A DNA stretch of 64,000 nt from Proteobacteria bacterium UBA7447 (GTDB lineage Bacteria > Pseudomonadota > Gammaproteobacteria > Arenicellales > UBA868). The stretch covers positions 1 through 64,000 of the forward strand of contig DLPX01000033.1 in assembly GCA_002477475.1 (NCBI GenBank). Direction: 5' to 3'. The translations under genes and the position numbers were made by a program. Shown in pieces: positions 16,469 to 26,210 of the stretch. Positions within the stretch are counted from its first letter, which is position 1. Each line of letters starts with the position of its first letter. The notes under the pieces were generated by a model. It made no database searches. It was given only the letters and a program-made list of their open reading frames with translations, and was not told the origin of the DNA.

Positions 16469-18166
16469 ATGAATTCCAGCACGCAACCGTGGCGCCATCA
16501 CTATCCGACAGGCATCGATTGGAATGCATCAATTGGACGCCGACCGCTTTTTGAAACACTGGAGGCAACGTCGAATCGATCTCCTGACAAGACCGCGATT
16601 GATTTTCTCGATTACTGCCTGACTTATGGAGAACTGCTCGAACAGGTCAAGCAGGCCGCAAAAGGTTTACAGGAGATGGGAGTCACCCAGGGGGCTCGGG
16701 TTGGCCTGTGCCTGCCCAACACTCCTTACTCCGTAATCTGTTACTACGGCGCGCTTCGTGCCGGTGCCACAGTCGTCAATTACAACCCGCTTTACGTGGA
16801 ACGTGAACTCGCATTCCAGATCGATGACAGTGAAACCGAGGTCATGATAACGATGGATCTTGAGGTGCTCTATCCCAAGGTCGCTGCCATGCTTTCCCAG
16901 ACCAAGAGCCTCAAGAAAATCATCGTCTGTCCGATGGCGGCTATCCTGCCCACGATCAAGAGCGTCCTGTTCAGACTCCTTAAAAGAAAAGATCTCGCCA
17001 AGATTGATCCGGGTCCCGCAATCGTCCACTTTGCCGATCTGGTCAATAACGCGGGCAATCCGGATCCCGTCACCGTGGATCTCGACAACGACGTTGCCGT
17101 ACTCCAGTACACCGGAGGCACCACAGGCCGACCCAAAGGCGCAATGCTGAGCCAAGGCAACCTTTCAGCCAACGTATCGCAAATGCTGCTCTGGTACGTT
17201 GATCTCAATCCCGAAGACGAAAAAGTGTTGGGGATTCTTCCCTTCTTTCATGTCTTCGCCATGACCGCCGTCATGAACTTTGCTGTCGCCGCAGGCGCGC
17301 AAATGATCTTGCTGCCCCGCTACGAGCTGGGACAAACCCTCGCAACCATCAACAAAAAGAAGCCGACCATCTTCCCCGCAGTGCCAACCATCTATGCCGC
17401 GATCAACCAGAGTTCAGACCTGTCGAAATTCGACCTTTCGACAGTGCGCTTTTGTATCTCAGGCGGTGCTCCTTTGCCGCTCGAGGTAAAGGAAACCTTT
17501 GAACGGCTGACAGGCTGTCGTCTTGTTGAGGGGTACGGCTTGAGTGAAACCGCTCCGGTCGCGACTTGTAATGCCATGGCCGATACAAACAAACCAGGCT
17601 CCATCGGACAAGTCATGCCAGGCACCGAGATTTCGATTCATGATCTCGAAGTTCCGTATGAGGCTATGACTGTTGGGGAGCGCGGTGAAGTCTGGATCAA
17701 GGGGCCACAGGTCATGAGGGGCTACCTTAATCGTCCCGAAGAAACGGCCGACAGTCTGCGCGATGGCTGGTTCCGAACAGGTGACGTGGGGTACATGGAC
17801 GACGAGGGTCACTTTTTCCTGGTTGACCGTTTGAAGGACCTCATCTTGTGCAGTGGATATAACGTCTATCCGCGCATGGTCGAAGAAGCCATCTACCTGC
17901 ACCCTTCCGTTGCCGAAGTAACGGTGATCGGAATTGATGATGAGTATCGCGGGCAGAGTCCCAAAGCCTTTGTAAAACTGAAGGACGGCGAGAAGCTGAC
18001 CGAGTCCGAGATGAAATCTTTCCTTGAGGAGAAACTGTCGAAGATCGAGATGCCTTCAGAGATCGAGTTCCGATTGGAGTTGCCCAAGACCATTATCGGC
18101 AAGCTCTCAAAGAAGGAACTGGTTGCAGAGGAAGCAGAGAAGCAGCAGGGATCTGCCACGTCATGA
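16469..18166 (+). CDS. Long-chain-type acyl-CoA synthetase (AMP-forming)
   Basis: 565-residue ANL-superfamily ligase that activates a carboxylic acid to its CoA thioester with ATP. Motifs in order: P-loop LQYTGGTTGRPKGAML, ARCHE-type GYGLSETAP, GWFRTGDVGYMDDEG, the hinge LVDRLKDLILCSGYNVYP and the C-terminal catalytic Lys in GKLSKKEL. ATG at 16469 follows AAAGGAGG; an ATG further upstream lacks a site. Its stop overlaps the MerR start (ATGA), so both are translationally coupled. It heads a beta-oxidation operon. The acid may be a fatty or branched-chain acid. A DmdB-type role (methylmercaptopropionate-CoA ligase) cannot be excluded but is not shown by the sequence. Confidence 0.9.
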   Translation: MNSSTQPWRHHYPTGIDWNASIGRRPLFETLEATSNRSPDKTAIDFLDYCLTYGELLEQVKQAAKGLQEMGVTQGARVGLCLPNTPYSVICYYGALRAGATVVNYNPLYVERELAFQIDDSETEVMITMDLEVLYPKVAAMLSQTKSLKKIIVCPMAAILPTIKSVLFRLLKRKDLAKIDPGPAIVHFADLVNNAGNPDPVTVDLDNDVAVLQYTGGTTGRPKGAMLSQGNLSANVSQMLLWYVDLNPEDEKVLGILPFFHVFAMTAVMNFAVAAGAQMILLPRYELGQTLATINKKKPTIFPAVPTIYAAINQSSDLSKFDLSTVRFCISGGAPLPLEVKETFERLTGCRLVEGYGLSETAPVATCNAMADTNKPGSIGQVMPGTEISIHDLEVPYEAMTVGERGEVWIKGPQVMRGYLNRPEETADSLRDGWFRTGDVGYMDDEGHFFLVDRLKDLILCSGYNVYPRMVEEAIYLHPSVAEVTVIGIDDEYRGQSPKAFVKLKDGEKLTESEMKSFLEEKLSKIEMPSEIEFRLELPKTIIGKLSKKELVAEEAEKQQGSATS

Positions 18167-18570
18167 CAACCTTTCTCGGTGACATGCTCACGATTACGGA
18201 ACTTGCCCGGGAAGCCGGTGTCACGGCCCGGGCAATCCGTTTTTATGAAAGCAAAGGGCTGTTGACTCCGCGCCGGGCAGGCACCACAAGGATTTATACC
18301 CATCGGGAGCGCGGGCGTTTGCAGCTTATCCTGCGCGGCAAACGTCTTGGCTTCAGTCTTACCGATATCGGCGAATATCTCGATTTGTATGATGCTGATC
18401 CCACCCAGCACGACCAGATTGTGCTGCTTCTGGATAAGGTCAACAACCGGATAGGCGAACTGGAGTCACAAAAAGCTGATATTGATGACACGTTGAAGGA
18501 GTTGTCCGGCGTGCGGGCGCAGGCGCTCGCGGCCATGGATGACGAATCCGCTCAGGCCGCTCAATTCTGA
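18163..18570 (+). CDS. MerR-family transcriptional regulator (LiuR-like)
   Basis: 135-residue regulator. The winged HTH begins ITELAREAGVTARAIRFYESKGLLTP, followed by the RIYTHRERGRLQLILRGKRLGFSL segment and a long C-terminal helix (LLLDKVNNRIGELESQKADIDDTLKEL) that forms the dimer coiled coil. There is no metal-binding Cys cluster, so it is not a metal sensor. Start ATG 18163 overlaps the ligase stop by 4 bases; ATG 18184 is also possible. Its family and position suggest acyl-CoA or fatty-acid-responsive control of its own operon through the palindrome at 16358. Confidence 0.88.
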   Translation: MTTFLGDMLTITELAREAGVTARAIRFYESKGLLTPRRAGTTRIYTHRERGRLQLILRGKRLGFSLTDIGEYLDLYDADPTQHDQIVLLLDKVNNRIGELESQKADIDDTLKELSGVRAQALAAMDDESAQAAQF

Positions 18571-18631
18571 AGCGCATAAAACACTGAACACCAAATAAAT
18601 ACCCCCAGAGATTTTCCAAAGGAGATTTGTA

Positions 18632-19768
18632 ATGAAAGACATCGTGATCGCCGGATATGTCCGGTCACCATTTCACTTCGCCACTAAAGGCGCGCTGACC
18701 AAAGTCCGGCCCGACGACCTCGCCGCACACGTTGTCAAAGGCCTGATGGGGCGCATGGGCGTCAATCCGGAAGATGTCGAAGACCTTGTCCTGGGCTGCG
18801 CTTTTCCTGAGGGCGAACAGGGATTCAATATGGCGCGGTTGGTCGGCCTCATGGCCGGTCTTCCCATCTCGGTAGCCGGCACGACGGTCAACCGGTTTTG
18901 CGGCTCGTCCATGCAGGCGATTCACATGGCCGCCGGGGCGATCCAGATGGGCGCCGGAGATGTCTTCATCTGCGCCGGTGTTGAGTCCATGAGTCGTGTG
19001 CCGATGTCGGGCTTTAATCCGATGCCCAACCCTGCATTGTGCGAAAGCATGCCAGCAGCCTATATGTCCATGGGCGAAACGGCTGAAAATGTCGGCCGGG
19101 AATATGCCATCAGTCGCGAGGAGCAAGAAGTGTTTGCAGTTGCCAGCCAGCAAAAAGCCGGGGAGGCACAAACCAAAGGACTCCTTGCTGATGAGATCAT
19201 CCCCATTGAGATCGGAGGACACTCCATTGAAGAAGACGGCTGCCTTCGCCCCACTACCGATCTTGAGGGGCTGGCCGGATTGAAACTCGCTTTCGATGAA
19301 AACGGTACGGTCACGGCAGGAACATCCTCACCGCTGACAGACGGCGCCGCGGCTACCCTGGTCTGCTCCTTGGACTACGCCAACGCAAACGGTCTGACAC
19401 CGATGGCACGTATCGCGGGCATCGCGGTATCCGGGTGCAAACCTGAAACCATGGGCCTCGGACCCATCTTCTCATCGCGTAAAGCACTGAGTCGGGCGGG
19501 AATTAAAGCCAAAGATCTTGATGTTGTCGAAATCAACGAAGCCTTTGCTACCCAGTCAATCGCATCGATTCGGGATCTGGAACTTGATACAGCAAAAGTG
19601 AATATTGATGGCGGCGCCATTGCAATTGGCCATCCTCTGGGCGCAACCGGTGCGCGCATCACGGGCAAGGCCGCTCAGTTACTGAAACGACAAGGGGGCC
19701 GCTACGCTCTTTCCACCCAATGCATTGGCGGCGGACAGGGTATCGCCACCGTACTTGAGGCCGCCTAG
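18632..19768 (+). CDS. Acetyl-CoA acyltransferase (thiolase)
   Basis: 378-residue thiolase that cleaves 3-ketoacyl-CoA with CoA. The acyl-enzyme Cys is C90 in VNRFCGSSMQAI, the conserved NEAFA motif is present, then GGAIAIGHPLGATGAR with the catalytic His, and the second Cys in STQCIGGGQG. It starts at ATG 18632 after AAGGAGA. Its stop is immediately followed by the ATG of the bifunctional FadN-type gene, so they are co-translated. The FadA/FadN order and length favour the degradative class over the biosynthetic class. Confidence 0.93.
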   Translation: MKDIVIAGYVRSPFHFATKGALTKVRPDDLAAHVVKGLMGRMGVNPEDVEDLVLGCAFPEGEQGFNMARLVGLMAGLPISVAGTTVNRFCGSSMQAIHMAAGAIQMGAGDVFICAGVESMSRVPMSGFNPMPNPALCESMPAAYMSMGETAENVGREYAISREEQEVFAVASQQKAGEAQTKGLLADEIIPIEIGGHSIEEDGCLRPTTDLEGLAGLKLAFDENGTVTAGTSSPLTDGAAATLVCSLDYANANGLTPMARIAGIAVSGCKPETMGLGPIFSSRKALSRAGIKAKDLDVVEINEAFATQSIASIRDLELDTAKVNIDGGAIAIGHPLGATGARITGKAAQLLKRQGGRYALSTQCIGGGQGIATVLEAA

Positions 19769-22096
19769 ATGCCCGCCATACGTAAAGTTGCCGTTATCGG
19801 CTCGGGGGTAATGGGCTCGGGCATCGCCGCACAAGCCGCGAATGCCGGCCTTGAAGTGATCCTGCTCGACATCGTCGCCAACGAGAGCGCTGACCGCAAT
19901 AGCGTTGCTGCAGGAGCAGTACAGCGTATGCGCAAGACCAACCCGGCCCCGCTGATGCATCCGCGCAATGCCGCGCGAATACGGCCCGGCAATCTCGAGG
20001 ATCATCTGGATTGGCTTGCAGACTGCGATCTTGTCATTGAAGTGGTCCTGGAAAACCTTGAGATCAAAAGGGACCTCTATCGGAAGATCGATGCTCATCG
20101 CCGGGCCGACTGCATCGTGACTTCCAACACCTCGACCATTCCGCTGGATCACCTGGTAGCTGATATGCCGGAGGGTTTTCGTCAGCATTTTGCAGTAACC
20201 CATTTCTTTAATCCCCCCCGATACATGCGCCTGCTCGAACTCGTGAGCGGTCCGGATACACAGGCCGAGGTGATCTCGAGTCTTCGGGACTTTGGTGATC
20301 AGTTGCTGGGAAAGTCGGTGGTGGACTGCAAGGACACACCGGGCTTTATTGCAAACCGGATCGGCATTTTATGGATGGGTGTCGCAGTGCGTTTTGCTTT
20401 CGAGGACGGCATCACTGTTGAAGAGGCTGATGCGGTTATCGGTAAGCCCATGGGGATTCCGAAAACAGGAATTTTCGGCCTGCTCGACCTGGTGGGCATT
20501 GATCTTCAACCCCATGTCGAACGCTCCATGCTCTCATTGCTGCCCGAGAACGACATGTACCGAAGCATTCACCGTCGCAGCGAGTTCATTGAAAAGATGA
20601 TCGCCGACGGCTACACCGGAAGAAAAGGCAAAGGCGGGTTTTATCGGCTCAACCGCAGCGATGGGGGCAAAGTGAAAGAAGCCCTGGATCTCGTCACGGG
20701 GGAATACCACCGCGCAAGCAAACCCACTCTGGAAAGCGTCGAGGTCGCTCGAGGCGGCTTGCGGGCACTGGTCGAACATCCCGACCGGGGAGGACAGTAT
20801 GCCTGGCGGGTTCTGTCCCATACATTGAGCTACGCAGCGTCTTTGGTTCCTGAAGTCGCCGACGATATCCAGGCGGTGGATGAAGCCATGAAGAACGGCT
20901 ACGCCTGGAAATGGGGGCCATTCGAACTCATCGACAAACTCGGAGCCCGTTGGTTTGCAGAGCGTCTTGCTGCTGAAGGCATGGCCGTGCCGACACTGCT
21001 TGAAAAAGTGGATGACGGCAGTTTCTACAGGATCGAAGGCGGGCAGCTCCAGTATTTTGGCACTGACGGCTCTTACCATGACGTCAAGCGTGCCGAAGGC
21101 GTATTGCTGCTGTCTGATATCAAGCGATCCTCCGAGCGCGTTGCCGGCAACGGATCGGCCAGTCTTTGGGACATTGGTGACAAAGTGCTCTGTCTTGAGT
21201 TTCACTCAAAGATGAACGCTGTGGACGAAGGCATCATGATGATGGCGTCCCAAGCACTTAAGATCATTCCGGCGCAAGATTACGAAGCCTTGGTTATCCA
21301 CAACGAGGGAACCAATTTCTCCGTGGGCGCCAATGTTGGTCTCGCGCTTTTCGCAGCCAACATCGCAGCATGGCCAAAGATTACGGAGTCAGTCAAACAG
21401 GGGCAGGATGTCTACAAAAACCTCAAGTTTGCGCCTTTTCCTGTCATCGGCGCGCCGTCCGGTATGGCGCTCGGCGGTGGCTGCGAGATCCTGCTGCATT
21501 GCGATGCGCTGGAAGCCCATGCGGAAACCTATATGGGTCTGGTAGAGGTCGGCGTCGGTCTTGTGCCAGCCTGGGGCGGCTGCAAGGAGATGCTGCTCCG
21601 ATGGAGCGATAATCCCAAGCACGCCAAGGGGCCCATGCCCGCCGTCAGCAAGGTCTTTGAGACGGTCGCAACGGCCACGGTGGCCAAATCCGCAGAAGAA
21701 GCCCGCAGCCTGCTCTATCTGCGGCCAAGCGACGGCATCGTAATGAACCGTGATCGCCTGCTGGCCCATGCCAAAGAGCGGGCGCTATCCATGGCGAAAG
21801 ACTACACACCGCCTGAGCCTCGTGAGCTTCGACTGCCCGGCCCTTCAGGCGAAGCGGCCATGACGCTGGTACTCAACGACTTCCGGCGCGCCGGCAAAGC
21901 CACCCAGCACGACGTGACCGTTGGCAAGAAACTGGCGCACGTGCTGGCTGGCGGCAAAGTCGACCCGACGGACACTCTCACCGAGGATAAGGTGCTGGGC
22001 CTGGAACGCACTGCGATTGTCAGCCTGCTCCGGACCTCGCCCACGCTTGATCGCATCGAGCACATGCTCGAGACCGGCAAGCCGTTGCGTAACTGA
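19769..22096 (+). CDS. 3-hydroxyacyl-CoA dehydrogenase / enoyl-CoA hydratase, FadN-type
   Basis: 775-residue bifunctional beta-oxidation enzyme. The N-terminal 3-hydroxyacyl-CoA dehydrogenase has the NAD loop AVIGSGVMGSGIAAQA and the catalytic His region THFFNPPRYMRLLELV. A second dehydrogenase C-terminal repeat follows (GGQYAWRVL...AMKNGYAWKWGPFEL). The C-terminal crotonase domain has the oxyanion loop PSGMALGGGCEILLH and the acidic VEVGVGLVPAWGG. This domain order is the reverse of E. coli FadB and typical of FadN/FadB2-like proteins. It begins at the first base after the thiolase stop. Confidence 0.92.
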   Translation: MPAIRKVAVIGSGVMGSGIAAQAANAGLEVILLDIVANESADRNSVAAGAVQRMRKTNPAPLMHPRNAARIRPGNLEDHLDWLADCDLVIEVVLENLEIKRDLYRKIDAHRRADCIVTSNTSTIPLDHLVADMPEGFRQHFAVTHFFNPPRYMRLLELVSGPDTQAEVISSLRDFGDQLLGKSVVDCKDTPGFIANRIGILWMGVAVRFAFEDGITVEEADAVIGKPMGIPKTGIFGLLDLVGIDLQPHVERSMLSLLPENDMYRSIHRRSEFIEKMIADGYTGRKGKGGFYRLNRSDGGKVKEALDLVTGEYHRASKPTLESVEVARGGLRALVEHPDRGGQYAWRVLSHTLSYAASLVPEVADDIQAVDEAMKNGYAWKWGPFELIDKLGARWFAERLAAEGMAVPTLLEKVDDGSFYRIEGGQLQYFGTDGSYHDVKRAEGVLLLSDIKRSSERVAGNGSASLWDIGDKVLCLEFHSKMNAVDEGIMMMASQALKIIPAQDYEALVIHNEGTNFSVGANVGLALFAANIAAWPKITESVKQGQDVYKNLKFAPFPVIGAPSGMALGGGCEILLHCDALEAHAETYMGLVEVGVGLVPAWGGCKEMLLRWSDNPKHAKGPMPAVSKVFETVATATVAKSAEEARSLLYLRPSDGIVMNRDRLLAHAKERALSMAKDYTPPEPRELRLPGPSGEAAMTLVLNDFRRAGKATQHDVTVGKKLAHVLAGGKVDPTDTLTEDKVLGLERTAIVSLLRTSPTLDRIEHMLETGKPLRN

Positions 22097-22113
22097 TTTG
22101 AAGAGAAAACATC

Positions 22114-23898
22114 ATGCCTAGTTATTCCGCGCCATTGCGCGATATGCAGTTCGTCTACAACGAACTTTTCGACCCCGCTGATATTAGTGCCTTACCCGGC
22201 TGTGAGGATGCCACTGCCGATCTCGTTGAGCCTGTTCTCGAAGAGGCAGCGCGGCTGGCTGAAAACGAATTGTTCCCGTTGAACGCCGCTGGCGACAGCC
22301 ATGGCTGCCAATATGAAGACGGCAAGGTAACAACGCCACCCGGATTCGCAAAGGCTTATCAGGAATATGCCGAGGGTGGGTGGATTGGACTGCCCTGTGA
22401 CCCCAAATACGGCGGACAAGGCATGCCTGGCGCCCTGAATGTCTTGATGGAAGAGATGGCCTGCTCGGCCAATGTGTCTTTCGCCACCTACGTGGGCTTG
22501 ACCCGGGGGGCTTATCGCGCCATCAACACCTTTGCCAGCGAAGAACTCAAGGAACGTTATCTGCCAAAAATGGTCAGCGGCATCTGGTCGGGGACGATGT
22601 GTCTGACCGAACCTCAATGCGGTACTGATCTCGGCTTGATCCGAACCAAAGCCGTTGCGGCAGACGATGGCTCACATCAATTGACCGGTACCAAGATCTT
22701 TATCACGGCCGGTGAACACGACCTGACAGAAAACATAATCCATCTGGTGCTCGCACGACTGCCCGACGCGCCGCCAGGAATCAAGGGCATCAGTCTCTTT
22801 CTGGTACCCAAATTTCTTCCCAATAAAGATGGAGATATCGGTGAACGCAACGGGATGCGCTGCGCACGCATCGAAAACAAAATGGGGATTAAGGCATCAG
22901 CCACCTGCGAAATGAGTCTTGAGAACGCAACGGGATGGCTCATCGGCGAACCGCATAAGGGGATGCGGGCCATGTTCACGATGATGAATGACGCGCGCCT
23001 GGGCGTCGGGATCCAGGGTCTGGGTATCGGAGAGAGTGCCTACCAGGCCGCCGTCCAATATGCGAAAGACCGTCAACAGGGCCGCTCGCTCAGCGGAACC
23101 CAATACCCCGACCAACCGGCTGACCCGCTTCTGGTGCATCCGGATATCCGGCGCATGCTGCTGACCATGCGTGCATTTACCGAGGGAGGCCGCGCACTGT
23201 CGGTCTGGATTGGCCGCAATATCGATATTCGAGACCGGAGTAACAATCCGCAGGCCCGAAAGGAAGCCGATGATCTGGTTCAACTCCTGACTCCGCTCGT
23301 GAAGTCCTATCTCTCTGAAGCAGGACACGACGCCGCACAGATGGCCATACAGGTCTATGGCGGTCATGGTTATATTTGGGAAAACGGGGTGGAGCAATAT
23401 GCCCGCGACGCGCGGATCGCGATGATCTATGAGGGCGCAAACGGTATTCAGGCGCTGGATCTGGTTGGGCGCAAACTGCCCACTCACATGGGCCGGTATC
23501 TGCGGCGCTTTTTTCATCCTGTCCAGAAATGGATCGACGCCAACACTGCTGATGCGACGCTGCAGCCATTCATTCTGCCGCTAGCCAAAGCCTTCGGCCG
23601 GCTGCAGATCGCCACCGGCCAGATTGCTCAGGCAGGTCTGAAAAACCCCAATGAGGCGGGTGCCGCGTCCAGCGAATATCTCAAACTTTTTGCCCTGGTC
23701 GCTTTGGCATTCCTCTGGGCTCAAATGGCGAAGGTGGCACTGAGCAAGAAAGAGACGGATGAAGAAGGTTTTTATCAAGCCAAGATCGCAACCGCACACT
23801 TCTTTATGGAGCGCGTTCTGCCTCAGACCGGCTCATTGTTCTCAGCGATTATGGTAGGCGGCAAAACGATGATGGAATTTCCGGACGACGCCTTTTAG
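22114..23898 (+). CDS. Acyl-CoA dehydrogenase, long (about 594 aa) DmdC/FadE-like class
   Basis: 594-residue flavoprotein that introduces the 2,3-double bond into acyl-CoA. The N-terminal extension MPSYSAPLRDMQFVYNELF is typical of this long class. Core motifs are CLTEPQCGTDLGLIRTKA, ITAGEHD (FAD contact), NDARLGVGIQGLG and the catalytic Glu in MIYEGANGIQALDL, followed by a helical C-terminal domain. DmdC (methylmercaptopropionyl-CoA dehydrogenase) belongs to the same long class, so a role in DMSP demethylation is possible. The co-operonic thiolase and FadN suggest ordinary beta-oxidation instead. Confidence 0.9.
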   Translation: MPSYSAPLRDMQFVYNELFDPADISALPGCEDATADLVEPVLEEAARLAENELFPLNAAGDSHGCQYEDGKVTTPPGFAKAYQEYAEGGWIGLPCDPKYGGQGMPGALNVLMEEMACSANVSFATYVGLTRGAYRAINTFASEELKERYLPKMVSGIWSGTMCLTEPQCGTDLGLIRTKAVAADDGSHQLTGTKIFITAGEHDLTENIIHLVLARLPDAPPGIKGISLFLVPKFLPNKDGDIGERNGMRCARIENKMGIKASATCEMSLENATGWLIGEPHKGMRAMFTMMNDARLGVGIQGLGIGESAYQAAVQYAKDRQQGRSLSGTQYPDQPADPLLVHPDIRRMLLTMRAFTEGGRALSVWIGRNIDIRDRSNNPQARKEADDLVQLLTPLVKSYLSEAGHDAAQMAIQVYGGHGYIWENGVEQYARDARIAMIYEGANGIQALDLVGRKLPTHMGRYLRRFFHPVQKWIDANTADATLQPFILPLAKAFGRLQIATGQIAQAGLKNPNEAGAASSEYLKLFALVALAFLWAQMAKVALSKKETDEEGFYQAKIATAHFFMERVLPQTGSLFSAIMVGGKTMMEFPDDAF

Positions 23899-23928
23899 GT
23901 TTTGCATTCAGTCTAGAAAGGCCGTTTC

Positions 23929-24468
23929 GTGTATCCCTTTGTTCGTGCGGGCCGCGTTTTTTTCAGAGCGCTCACCACCCGGCTTGATCCGGCGCTTCGC
24001 TCCTCGCAGGTTGTCATGCGGGTGTGGCCTAACGATCTCGACACTAACGCCCACATGAATAACGGGCGTTACCTTACCCTGATGGATCTGGGTCGATTTG
24101 ACCTGATGACACAGTGCGGACTGGTCAGCACTGTTCTCAAAAACAAGTGGGTTCCCGTGGCAGGCGGTGTAATGGTCAGGTTCGACAGACCCCTGCATGC
24201 CTTTGAAAAGATCGCCCTTGACAGCCGCATCATCGGCTGGGATGAAAAATGGCTGTACTTTCGACACGACATCCTGACCGACAGCAAGCGGGCCGCCCGC
24301 GCTACCGCCAGGGGATTGTTCAAAACGCGGGGGCGATCAGTCGCTACCGAAGAAATCCTTGGTGCCATCAACTATCAAGGACCGATACTCCATCCGCCGA
24401 AGAGCGTCCGCCTCTGGATGCAGGCAGACCAAGTAATGCAATCTGAGCAGGCAGTTGACGAAGTTTAA
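23929..24468 (+). CDS. Acyl-CoA thioesterase, hot-dog fold (THEM6-like)
   Basis: 179-residue 4-hydroxybenzoyl-CoA thioesterase-like protein. The active-site segment NDLDTNAHMNNGRYLTLMDLGR carries the usual Asp and HMNN. It uses a GTG start at 23929. It closes the operon 30 bp after the acyl-CoA dehydrogenase and probably releases CoA from excess or dead-end acyl-CoAs. It ends facing the TPR gene, with a 27-bp gap and no clear terminator hairpin. Confidence 0.85.
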   Translation: MYPFVRAGRVFFRALTTRLDPALRSSQVVMRVWPNDLDTNAHMNNGRYLTLMDLGRFDLMTQCGLVSTVLKNKWVPVAGGVMVRFDRPLHAFEKIALDSRIIGWDEKWLYFRHDILTDSKRAARATARGLFKTRGRSVATEEILGAINYQGPILHPPKSVRLWMQADQVMQSEQAVDEV

Positions 24469-24495
24469 GGAACGCGGTCCCTCAACAATCACAAA

Positions 24496-26196
24496 TCACC
24501 CGGGCAGATCACGCACCTGTTCCCGACAGCAGCAAGAGGACATCACAGCAACATCCGCCTTGGCGATTGCACTGTTCAGCAGGGTCTTGAATTTTGCTAG
24601 TTCTTCTTTCTCGCCGCGCTCGCCGCGGATCGTCAGACATTCCACCAACCCGTGCAGTGCCCAGACATTGTTCGGGTGTTGGGCACAACGAACGACTGAG
24701 TTGGTCAACCCCAGATCTTCCCGGTAGATCGTCTCCGCTTCCTCATGCTGACCCTGCTCCATGAGCAGTGCACCCAATGCATGCCTAGGGGGATGCATCC
24801 AGGGCCAGGGTTCCGAGTAATGCAAACTGTCAGATCGCTTCACAGCTTCACGCAAATGATCAAAAGCGCTCTCATGGTTGCCCCTGTGATACTCAAGCTC
24901 GCCCAATAGCATCTTTTCGCCCACGCCCAGGGTTTGCAGTGCCGGATTGTTAAAAAATCTTCGGTCCGGCGTGATTCGCTTCAGTGATTCATAAAAGCGG
25001 GTTTTCTGTTCCTCCGCTTGATCAAAATCCTTCAGCGCCGCATGGGCCACACCCTTGGCATAGTGATGCATGCTGGTCGATACGCAGTAGAGATCGGGGT
25101 TTTCCGGCATGTGCGCTTGCACAATCCGGCGCCACTTACCAAACCGCACCCACGCGTGGACTTTCATCGAAAAATATCCTTCCATGGTGTACCGGATAAA
25201 CGGCTTGTCTTTAAGGTCGATGACGTCTTCGGTCAGGTTCTCGCAGATCTCCTCGGCTGCCGCTAAGGCGGGTCCAAATTGTCCAAGCATCATGCAGGCA
25301 TGCATCATCAGATGCAGATCATGGCAGCGGGATGTGGTGTAGTAGTTATAGGGGCCGGCGTATGCAAGATACTCACGATCCACAGAAATCGCGTGTTCAC
25401 TCGCAATCCGGGCCTTTTCATACTCGCCGCACAGGACATAAATATGCCCGGGCATATGATGGATATGCCCGGCATCAGGACAAAGTCCCCCAAGGCGGTC
25501 GGCAGAAGTCATCGCCCGCTCAGGCTCTGGCGACATCTCCAGAAGATGTATATGCAGGTGCAAAATGGCCGGGTGCTGGGGTGCCCCAAGTTGGTCCGCC
25601 AGGGTAATCGCGCGTTCGCAAACCGTGATGGCCTCAATGGTGTCAGCGTCTGGCGTGGGACAGCCCTTTTCAACATCCCAAAGGTGCCAGGGCGTGCGGG
25701 TCATCATCGCTTCAGCAAAAAACGCCATCACATCCAGGTTATCCGGAAATTCCTCGTTGATCTTGCGCATCGCATCGGCATAGGCATCGTCCCAGCGATC
25801 AAATTCTTCCCGGCTGACCGGATGCGGTTTCTGTATACGCTGGGCCAGCGCGTCGATGAGCGCGATTTCAAGCGCCGTCGCAGTGCCCGAGAGCGCTAAG
25901 GCTTTATCGATATGGCCTCGACAGAAAGCGGTGCATTCCGACGCTTCGATTTCGCCGAAATCGCACCAGGGCATGTTGTAAAAAGGCCCCGACGCATAGG
26001 CTATCCCCCAATGCAGCATCGCGCATTGAGGGTCGAGCGCGGCGGCAGCCTTAAAGCACGCCAACCCTTCATCCTGGTTAAAGCCGAAACACCAATTCAG
26101 GCCAAGATCAAAAAGATGCTGCGCTTCTTTTGAGGCGGTACTGACCGGGAATACCCAACTCCCCAGATCAAAATCGAGAATCGAGTTTTTAGCCAT
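24496..26196 (-). CDS. Tetratricopeptide repeat protein
   Basis: 566-residue protein with scattered TPR-like helical pairs (for example AQHLFDLGLNWCFGFNQDEGLACFKAAAALDP near the N-terminus and HPNNVWALHGLVECL near the end). A central His-rich stretch, DAGHIHHMPGHIYVLCGEYEKA, and the YYTTSRCHDLHLMMHACM segment are unusual for a pure scaffold and could bind metal, but this is speculation. There is no signal peptide or membrane segment. It lies downstream of the TauD-type gene (14 bp) and is therefore probably part of the 24.5-33 kb minus-strand group. Function unknown. Confidence 0.8.
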   Translation of the reverse strand: MAKNSILDFDLGSWVFPVSTASKEAQHLFDLGLNWCFGFNQDEGLACFKAAAALDPQCAMLHWGIAYASGPFYNMPWCDFGEIEASECTAFCRGHIDKALALSGTATALEIALIDALAQRIQKPHPVSREEFDRWDDAYADAMRKINEEFPDNLDVMAFFAEAMMTRTPWHLWDVEKGCPTPDADTIEAITVCERAITLADQLGAPQHPAILHLHIHLLEMSPEPERAMTSADRLGGLCPDAGHIHHMPGHIYVLCGEYEKARIASEHAISVDREYLAYAGPYNYYTTSRCHDLHLMMHACMMLGQFGPALAAAEEICENLTEDVIDLKDKPFIRYTMEGYFSMKVHAWVRFGKWRRIVQAHMPENPDLYCVSTSMHHYAKGVAHAALKDFDQAEEQKTRFYESLKRITPDRRFFNNPALQTLGVGEKMLLGELEYHRGNHESAFDHLREAVKRSDSLHYSEPWPWMHPPRHALGALLMEQGQHEEAETIYREDLGLTNSVVRCAQHPNNVWALHGLVECLTIRGERGEKEELAKFKTLLNSAIAKADVAVMSSCCCREQVRDLPG

Positions 26197-26210
26197 TTAC
26201 CAACACCTCG

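Noticed and set aside
22114..23898. Naming the acyl-CoA dehydrogenase dmdC
   Set aside because: It belongs to the same long class, but thiolase and FadN neighbours point to general beta-oxidation; sequence alone does not separate the two.
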